A stretch of 28,838 nucleotides of DNA from an uncultured Planctomycetia bacterium (GTDB lineage Bacteria; Planctomycetota; UBA1135; GCA-002686595): contig CALFYL010000195.1 in NCBI GenBank assembly GCA_937952135.1, positions 1 through 28,838 on the forward strand, in the 5' to 3' direction. Positions 22,838-28,838 of this stretch are shown here, in pieces (position 1 is the first letter of the stretch; every line of letters starts with the position of its first letter). The notes under the pieces were generated by a model. The model made no database searches. It worked only from the letters and a program-made list of their open reading frames with translations, and had not been told where the DNA came from. A program made the translations under genes and the position numbers.

Positions 22838-24448
22838 ATGGAAAAAGACAAACAAGCCGGAGCGCCCAAGCCTCGCTCGCGCACTCCGCGCGCGAAGGTG
22901 CGTCTGAAGGACTTCGAGAAGCGGGTCGTGCTGCGCAAGCTGCAGATCGAGGACTTCGATCAGTTGGTGGCGATGCAGGCGGCGTGCTTTCCCGGCATGA
23001 AGACCTGGACGCGCGAGCAGCTCGAGAGCCAGTTGCGGATGTTCCCCGACGGGCAGTTGTGCATCGAGATCGACGGCGTGATCGTCGCCTCGTCCGGGAG
23101 CCTGATCGTCGATTTCGCCGAATATTCCGAGTGGCACAACTGGCGCGAGATCGCCGACAAAGGCTTCATCCGCAACCACGACCCCGAAGGCGACACGCTG
23201 TACGGCATCGAGATCATGGTGCACCCCGACTATCGGGGCCTGAAGCTCGCGCGGCGCCTGTACGCCGCGCGCCAGGAGCTGTGCAAGCGCCTCAACCTCG
23301 CGCGCAGCATCGTCGGCGGGCGGATTCCGGGCTACGGCAAGCACGCGGACGAGATGACCGCGCGCCAGTACGTCGACACGGTGGCGGCGGGCAAGCTGTA
23401 CGACCCGGTGCTCACGACGCAGCTCTCCAACGGCTTCGTGCTCAAGCGGCTGATCCCCGACTATTTCCCCGGCGACACCGAATCGCGCGGCTACGCGACG
23501 TTCCTCGAGTGGACCAACCTCGACTACGAGCCCGACTCGCGCCGCAAGATCCAGCGCGTGCAGTGGGCTCGCATCTGCTGCGTCCAGTACCAGATGCGCA
23601 CGATCAGCTCCTTCGAGGAGTTCGCGCACCAGTGCGAGTTCTTCGTGGACACCGCTTCGGACTACAAGTCCGACTTCGTCGTGTTCCCCGAGCTGTTCAC
23701 CACGCAGCTCATGAGCCTGTTTCCCGGCACACGCCCCAACGAAGCGGCGCTGCGGCTCGCGGAGCTGACGCCGCGCTATCTGGAGGCGTTCACCCAGATG
23801 GCGATCAAGTACCACGTCAACATCGTCGCCGGCTCGCAGTTCACGCACGAAGGCGACGACCTCTACAACGTGGCGTACCTGTTCCGCCGCGACGGCACGC
23901 TGGAACGCCAGTACAAGATCCACATCACGCCCTCCGAGCGGCGCTGGTGGGGCGTGCGGGGCGGGTCCCACATCAGGACCTTCGACACCGACCGCGGCAA
24001 GATCGCGATCGCGATCTGCTACGACGTCGAGTTTCCCGAGCTCGCGCGGGTCGCGGCCGCCCACGGCGCGCGCATCCTGTTCGTGCCCTTCAACACCGAC
24101 AACCGCGAAGGCTACTTGCGCGTGCGCTACTGCAGCCAGGCGCGCGCCATCGAGAACCATCTGTACGTCGCCATCGCCGGCTGCGTCGGCAACCTGCCCT
24201 TCGTCGACAACGTGGACGTGCACTACGCGCAGTCGGGCATCTTCTCTCCGTGCGACTTCGCGTTCAGCCGCGAGGGCATCGCCGCCGAGTGCATGCCGAA
24301 CATCGAGACGCTGGTGATCCACGACGTCGACCTCGAGCTCCTGCGCCGCCACCGCACCGCGGGCACGGTGCGGAACTGGAACGACCGCCGCAGCGACTTG
24401 TATCGGTTGACCTACACCGACGAGAGCGACGATCAGCACGCGGTCTGA
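22838..24448 (+). CDS. GNAT acetyltransferase / carbon-nitrogen hydrolase fusion
   Basis: A 536-residue two-domain enzyme. Residues about 25-225 are a GNAT domain, with the acetyl-CoA region LYGIEIMVHPDYRGLKLARRLY near residues 123-143. Residues about 243-520 are a nitrilase-superfamily amidase with all three catalytic residues visible: E285 in VVFPELF, K360 in QYKIHITPSE and C394 in IAICYDVEFPE. The same fusion occurs in many bacteria with no established substrate. The pairing suggests that one domain acts on an amine made available or protected by the other. The start is fixed by AAGGAG just upstream. PEP carboxylase begins 20 bp after the stop, so the two are probably one transcript. The gene diverges from the lysine-dehydrogenase-like gene. 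Confidence 0.92.
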   Translation: MEKDKQAGAPKPRSRTPRAKVRLKDFEKRVVLRKLQIEDFDQLVAMQAACFPGMKTWTREQLESQLRMFPDGQLCIEIDGVIVASSGSLIVDFAEYSEWHNWREIADKGFIRNHDPEGDTLYGIEIMVHPDYRGLKLARRLYAARQELCKRLNLARSIVGGRIPGYGKHADEMTARQYVDTVAAGKLYDPVLTTQLSNGFVLKRLIPDYFPGDTESRGYATFLEWTNLDYEPDSRRKIQRVQWARICCVQYQMRTISSFEEFAHQCEFFVDTASDYKSDFVVFPELFTTQLMSLFPGTRPNEAALRLAELTPRYLEAFTQMAIKYHVNIVAGSQFTHEGDDLYNVAYLFRRDGTLERQYKIHITPSERRWWGVRGGSHIRTFDTDRGKIAIAICYDVEFPELARVAAAHGARILFVPFNTDNREGYLRVRYCSQARAIENHLYVAIAGCVGNLPFVDNVDVHYAQSGIFSPCDFAFSREGIAAECMPNIETLVIHDVDLELLRRHRTAGTVRNWNDRRSDLYRLTYTDESDDQHAV

Positions 24449-24468
24449 TCGCGCGCCACCGACCTCGA

Positions 24469-27189
24469 ATGGCGCGCGCACGCAACCCCTCCACGGCCGC
24501 GTCGAGCACGGACCAGCCGCTTCGGCGCGACGTGCGCGCCCTGGGATCCATGCTCGGCGAACTTCTGCGCGAGCAAGGTTCGCAGGCGCTCTACGACCGC
24601 GTCGAGTCGGCGCGCAGGCTCGCGCAGGCGCGGCGCGCGAGCCAAGCGTCCGCCGAGAGCGAGCTCGCCGCCCGGCTGCGCGGGCTCGAGCCGGCGATGG
24701 CGCTCGAGGTCGCGCGCGCGTTTTCCGCTTGGTTCGGCCTCGTGAACATCGCCGAGCGCGTCCACCGCCTGCGTCGGAACGCGAGCCGCCGTGAGCGCGG
24801 CGCCGCGCTGCCGGGGAGCCTGCGAGCCGTGCTGGCCGAGCTCGCGCGCCGAGGCGCGACGCTCGACGAGCTGCGCGCGTGCCTGTCGTCCTTGACGGTC
24901 GAGCCCGTGCTGACCGCGCACCCCACCGAGCCGATGCGGCGCACGCTGCTGGTGAAGGAGCAGCGCATGGCGCGCGCGCTGCTCGCCCGCGGGCGGCGCC
25001 TCGACGAAAAGGCGGCGCTGCGCATCGTTCGCGAAGAGCTCACCCTCGCGTGGCAGACCGACGAGCACCGCGAAGGCCGGCCCACGGTCACGGACGAGCT
25101 CGAGCACGCGCTCTACTTCCTCGGCGAGAGCTTGTGGCGCGCCGCCCCGCGCGTCGTGCGCGAGCTGGAGCGCTCGCTTCGCGCGTCCTTCGGCGCCGAG
25201 GCCGGCCCGCTCGCGCGCTCGGTGCGGCTGCGCTTCGGCTCGTGGATCGGCGGCGACATGGACGGCAACCCGTCGGTGGGCCCCGACACGATCCGCGCCT
25301 CCTTGGCCCGCCAGTCCGAGCAAGTGCTCCAACGCTACTCCGTCGAGCTGCGCGAGCTCTTCCGGCGCCTGAGCCAGTCGCAGAGCCGCGTCGCCTTCCC
25401 GGCGCCGTTCGTGCGCCGGCTCGAGGCCCTGCGCGCGCTCTTGCCCGACGCCGTCGCCGAAGTCCCCGAACGCTACGCGGGCATGCTGCACCGCGAGTTC
25501 CTGTGGCTCGTGACCGCACGACTGGAAGCGAAGCGCACCGCGGGCCCCGGCGCCTACCGCGGCGTCGACGAGTTCCTCGATGATCTCGGCGCGCTGGCGA
25601 GGAGCGTCGCGAGCCTCGGCGGCCGCAGCGCCGGAGCGTCGCGGGTGCAACGCTTGATCGAGCGCGTGAAGTGCTTCGGCTTCCACCTGGCGACGCTCGA
25701 CGTGCGTTGCGACGCGCTCGAGAACCGCCGCGCCGCCGGCCTGCTGCTCGGCGACGCAGGCTTCGAAGCGCTCGCTGCGGGCGCGCGCACGAGGCGGCTG
25801 CTCGACGCGCTCGAGGGGGGCAAGTCGCGGCCAGCCGTCGACGACGCCGAGGCGCGCCGCGCCCTCGAGGTGATGCGCGCGATCGCCGAGAGCCGCGAAC
25901 TCCACGGCGAGCAAGCGATCGGATTGTTCGTGATCAGCATGGCCCAGGGCGCCGACGACGCGTTGGCGGTGCTCTACATCGCGCGCGCGGCCGAACTCGT
26001 TCGCGACGGCGTCGTCCCGCTCGATGTCGCGCCGCTGTTCGAAACCGTCGACGACCTCGAGCGCGCGCCGGCGACGATGGACGCGTTGCTGCAGACCGAG
26101 CTGTACCGCGCGCACTTGAGCGCTCGCGGCGGGCGTCAGTGGGTCATGCTCGGCTACTCGGACAGCAACAAGACCTCGGGCCTCGTCTCGTCCCGCGTCG
26201 CGTTGCAGCGCGCGCAGACGGAGCTGCTCGCCGTGGCCGCGGCGCACGGCGTGTCGCTGTCGTTCTTCCACGGCCGCGGCGGGTCGATCAGTCGAGGCGG
26301 CTCGAAGCCGCGCGACGCGATCCTCAGCTCGCCGCGCGGCGCGCTCGACGGCCGGCTGCGCCTGACCGAGCAGGGCGAGATCGTGCGCGCCAAGTACGGG
26401 CTCGTCGGCATCGCCGAGCGCACCTTGGATCTGCTGCTCGCGGCGACGGTCGAGCGCACGCTGCTCGACCGGCGGCCCGAGGTCGCGCCCGAGGGGCCGA
26501 GCGGCGACGCACGGGCGCTGGAGTTGGACCTGGCCCGCGACTCGCGCGCGACCTACCGCTCGCTCGTCGAGGACGACCCGGATTTCCTCGAGTACTTCCG
26601 CAGCGCCACGCCGATCGACGCGATCGAACGGCTCGCGCTCGGCTCGCGCCCGCCGCGGCGGAGGGAGATGCGCGGCGTGCAGGACCTGCGCGCGATTCCG
26701 TGGGTCTTCGCCTGGACGCAGAGCCGGCACCTGCTGCCGGGCTGGTTCGGCGCGGGCGCGGCGCTGCAAAAGCTCGTGGAAACCCACGGCCTCGAAGGCG
26801 TGCAGGCCTGCGTCCAGCGCTCCACCTTCCTGCGCGTCCTGCTCGCCGACCTCGAGATGGTGCTCGCCAAGTCCGACCTCGGCATCGCGAGGCGCTACGC
26901 CGAGCTCGCCGGCGAGCGGGGCGAGCGCGTGTTCGGCATCTTGCAGCGCGACCACGAAGCCGCGTGCGACGCGGTGCTGCGGATCGGCCGAGCCAAGCGG
27001 CTGCTCGACCGCGACCCGCGCCTGCAGCGCTCGATCGAGCTGCGCAATCCCTACGTCGATCCGATCAGCTTCCTGCAAGTCGATCTGCTCGCGCGTTGGC
27101 GCGCCGCCGGCCGCGACGATCCGCTGCTGGAACGCGCGCTGTTCGCCACCGTTCGCGGCATCGCGCACGGGATGCAGAACACCGGTTGA
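24469..27189 (+). CDS. ppc: Phosphoenolpyruvate carboxylase
   Basis: A 906-residue protein, full length for the bacterial enzyme. It carboxylates PEP with bicarbonate to oxaloacetate, replenishing the TCA cycle. Catalytic signatures: VLTAHPTEP with H151, GSWIGGDMDGNPSV, GYSDSNKTSG with K568, and FFHGRGGSISRGG with H601 and R603. The carboxy-terminal QNTG, the invariant end of the family, is present and complete. The N-terminal 20 residues are Arg/Ser/Ala-rich and non-conserved, so the exact start (ATG at 24469) is less certain. Its position 20 bp after the GNAT/nitrilase gene suggests co-expression. Confidence 0.96.
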   Translation: MARARNPSTAASSTDQPLRRDVRALGSMLGELLREQGSQALYDRVESARRLAQARRASQASAESELAARLRGLEPAMALEVARAFSAWFGLVNIAERVHRLRRNASRRERGAALPGSLRAVLAELARRGATLDELRACLSSLTVEPVLTAHPTEPMRRTLLVKEQRMARALLARGRRLDEKAALRIVREELTLAWQTDEHREGRPTVTDELEHALYFLGESLWRAAPRVVRELERSLRASFGAEAGPLARSVRLRFGSWIGGDMDGNPSVGPDTIRASLARQSEQVLQRYSVELRELFRRLSQSQSRVAFPAPFVRRLEALRALLPDAVAEVPERYAGMLHREFLWLVTARLEAKRTAGPGAYRGVDEFLDDLGALARSVASLGGRSAGASRVQRLIERVKCFGFHLATLDVRCDALENRRAAGLLLGDAGFEALAAGARTRRLLDALEGGKSRPAVDDAEARRALEVMRAIAESRELHGEQAIGLFVISMAQGADDALAVLYIARAAELVRDGVVPLDVAPLFETVDDLERAPATMDALLQTELYRAHLSARGGRQWVMLGYSDSNKTSGLVSSRVALQRAQTELLAVAAAHGVSLSFFHGRGGSISRGGSKPRDAILSSPRGALDGRLRLTEQGEIVRAKYGLVGIAERTLDLLLAATVERTLLDRRPEVAPEGPSGDARALELDLARDSRATYRSLVEDDPDFLEYFRSATPIDAIERLALGSRPPRRREMRGVQDLRAIPWVFAWTQSRHLLPGWFGAGAALQKLVETHGLEGVQACVQRSTFLRVLLADLEMVLAKSDLGIARRYAELAGERGERVFGILQRDHEAACDAVLRIGRAKRLLDRDPRLQRSIELRNPYVDPISFLQVDLLARWRAAGRDDPLLERALFATVRGIAHGMQNTG

Positions 27190-27378
27190 GCTGCGGCTCT
27201 CGGGCGTTCGCATTCCGCGCGGTTCCTCGAGCCTCGCGGCGGCGGACGGCGCCTCGGCGGTGGCGTCGCGCGGCGCGCTGCACTAACCTCTCGCGCCTTC
27301 CATGCGCCCCAACGGACGCGACGTCGACGGAGGGCGCGAATGGGCGCGTCCTCGGCAGCGGCGTGAACAGGAACCGCC

Positions 27379-28838
27379 ATGTCGGAACAGCACATCACAC
27401 CGCGCGCCAAAGACTACGCGCAGTGGTACCAGGACGTCATCGCCGCGGCGCAGCTCGCCGAAGCCGCGGGAGTCGTGCGCGGCTGCATGGTCGTGCGGCC
27501 GCACGGCTGGGCGATCTGGGAGAAGATCCAGGCCGACATGGACCGGCGCTTCAAGGAGACCGGCCACCAGAACGCCGCGTTTCCGCTGCTGATTCCCCTG
27601 TCGTTCCTCCAGAAGGAAGCGCAGCACGCGACGGGCTTCGCGATGGAGTGCGCGGTCGTCACGCACGCCGGTCTCAAGACCGTCGACGGGAAGATCGAGC
27701 TCAAGAACGAGCTCGAGGAGCCGTACGTCGTGCGCCCGACCAGCGAGACGATCATCGGCCACTTCTTCGCGAAGTGGATCGACAGCTACCGCGACCTGCC
27801 GATGCTGCTCAACCAGTGGTGCAACGTGATGCGCTGGGAGCTGCGCACGCGCTTGTTCCTGCGCACCGGCGAATTCTGGTGGCAGGAAGGCCACACCGCG
27901 CACGCGAGCCACGCCGAAGCGCAGGAAGAAGTCATGCGCATGCTCGACGTGTACCGCGACGTGTACCACGAGATGCTCGCGGTGCCCGTGATTCGCGGCC
28001 GCAAGAGCGCGAACGAACGCTTCGCCGGCGCGCACGAGACGTTCTGCGTCGAAGCGTTGATGCAGGACGGCAAGTCGCTGCAAGGCGCGACGAGCCACGA
28101 CCTCGGTCAGAACTTCGGCAAGGCCTTCAACGTCACCTTCCAGAACAAGGAAGGCGTGCGCGAGCACGTCTGGCAGACCTCGTGGGGCTCGTCGACGCGC
28201 ATGATCGGCGCGCTGATCATGGCGCACTCCGACGACGGCGGCCTCGTGCTGCCGCCGAAGCTCGCGCCGATCCACGTCGCGATCGTGCCGATCTGGAAGA
28301 GCGACGCCGAGAAAGCGCAGGTGCTCGAGGCGGCGGACAAGCTCGCGCGAGAACTTCGCGGCGACGGCCTCAGCGTGAAGCTCGACGACCGCGACGCGAT
28401 GCGTCCGGGCGAGAAGTACTACGACTGGGAGCGCAAGGGCGTGCCGCTGCGCCTCGAGGTCGGCCCGCGCGACGTCGCGAGCGCCACGGCGATGGCGAAG
28501 AGCCGCATCGCCGACTCGAAGGACAAGGAGAAGCTGCCCTTCGAGAACATCGGCGTGCACGTCGGCGCGATCCTCGACCGCATCCAGAAGCAACTCTTCG
28601 AGCGCGCGCTCGCCTTCCGCACCGCGAACACCGTCAAGGTCGACTCCTGGGCCGATTTCCAGGCCGTTTTCGCCGATCAGAACTCGAAGTTCGTGCTCGC
28701 CCACTGGGACGGCACGACCGAGACCGAGCTCGCGATCAAGGAAGCCACCAAGGCCACCTTGCGCTGCATCCCGCTCGCCGACGAAGGCCTCGACGACGGC
28801 CCGGGCAAGTGCATCAAGTCCGGCCAGCCGAGCGCGCA
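27379..28838 (+). CDS. proS: Prolyl-tRNA synthetase, archaeal/eukaryotic type, 3' end cut
   Basis: 486 residues are visible from an ATG at 27379, preceded by AGGA 6-7 nt upstream. The enzyme attaches proline to tRNA(Pro). Class II motifs are seen: motif 2 as MRWELRTRLFLRTGEFWWQEGHTAH (from about residue 151) and motif 3 in TSWGSSTRMIGALIMAH (about 262-280). The anticodon-binding domain starts at LAPIHVAIVPIW. The C-terminal extension (from about 400, ending GKCIKSGQPSA at the edge) and the absence of the large editing insertion between motifs 2 and 3 define the shorter archaeal/eukaryote-like ProS type found in some bacteria. By comparison with the family only about ten residues are missing. 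Confidence 0.95.
   Translation, partial: MSEQHITPRAKDYAQWYQDVIAAAQLAEAAGVVRGCMVVRPHGWAIWEKIQADMDRRFKETGHQNAAFPLLIPLSFLQKEAQHATGFAMECAVVTHAGLKTVDGKIELKNELEEPYVVRPTSETIIGHFFAKWIDSYRDLPMLLNQWCNVMRWELRTRLFLRTGEFWWQEGHTAHASHAEAQEEVMRMLDVYRDVYHEMLAVPVIRGRKSANERFAGAHETFCVEALMQDGKSLQGATSHDLGQNFGKAFNVTFQNKEGVREHVWQTSWGSSTRMIGALIMAHSDDGGLVLPPKLAPIHVAIVPIWKSDAEKAQVLEAADKLARELRGDGLSVKLDDRDAMRPGEKYYDWERKGVPLRLEVGPRDVASATAMAKSRIADSKDKEKLPFENIGVHVGAILDRIQKQLFERALAFRTANTVKVDSWADFQAVFADQNSKFVLAHWDGTTETELAIKEATKATLRCIPLADEGLDDGPGKCIKSGQPSA

Noticed and set aside
22697..24481. 594-residue minus-strand frame opposite the GNAT/nitrilase gene
   Set aside because: No domain and repetitive Val/Arg/Ala/Asp composition; the plus-strand frame has an AAGGAG site and the full catalytic triad.
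24433..27213. 926-residue minus-strand frame opposite ppc
   Set aside because: Exact shadow of the PEP carboxylase frame, with no recognisable domain.
27302..27592. 96-residue frame overlapping the proS start, possible leader peptide
   Set aside because: Arg/Pro-rich, no ribosome-binding site, runs deep into proS in another frame.

Overview
The window looks like a chromosomal segment of a very GC-rich Planctomycetota bacterium. The best evidence is the protein at the left edge. It joins a planctomycete-type cytochrome c domain, DUF1549 and DUF1553 in one exported polypeptide, an architecture concentrated in that phylum. Strong third-position GC produces many long open frames opposite the real genes. 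I kept the frame that carries recognisable motifs, signal sequences and normal protein composition. Fifteen protein-coding genes are supported; two are cut by the window edges. I saw no tRNA, rRNA, CRISPR array, insertion sequence or integrase.

Layout. 1-3047 (-): cytochrome c/DUF1549/CBM-like/DUF1553 protein, missing its C-terminus. 3238-6727 (+): a closely spaced group with a lipoprotein-signal D-2-hydroxyacid dehydrogenase, an MntP-type manganese exporter and a family 5 solute-binding protein. 6735-9846 (-): a secreted protein that may be a beta-propeller, and a secreted protein with degenerate RTX-like repeats. 10352-15951 (+): a 1666-residue fusion of Ser/Thr kinase-like domain, degenerate ATPase-like module, TPRs, GAF, sigma-54 AAA+ activator and Fis-type HTH, overlapping by ATGA with a pseudopilin-like gene. 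15952-16326: a non-coding stretch between convergent genes, packed with consecutive hairpins and short repeats. 16327-18323 (-): a CxxC/rhodanese protein and a coiled-coil protein I do not recognise. 18528-19688 (+): class V aminotransferase-fold enzyme. 19698-20063 (-): SUI1/YciH-like factor. 20103-21351 (+): DUF2785 lipoprotein and a small lipoprotein built from Cys-Cys pairs. 21424-22593 (-): lysine 6-dehydrogenase-like enzyme. 22838-27189 (+): GNAT/nitrilase fusion followed 20 bp later by phosphoenolpyruvate carboxylase. 27379-end (+): archaeal/eukaryotic-type prolyl-tRNA synthetase, short of its last few residues.

How the parts may work together. The centre (8.5-16.3 kb) is the most distinctive region. 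A giant kinase/sigma-54 regulator is translationally coupled to a pseudopilin-like protein and diverges from two exported proteins. Perfect short palindromes lie in the divergent spacer: one 15-bp palindrome sits in the ribosome-binding region of the regulator and its twin lies between the two exported-protein genes. I read this as a candidate self-contained signalling/surface module; that is inference. The right third is metabolic: lysine oxidation, an amidase/acetyltransferase fusion, anaplerotic PEP carboxylase and tRNA charging.
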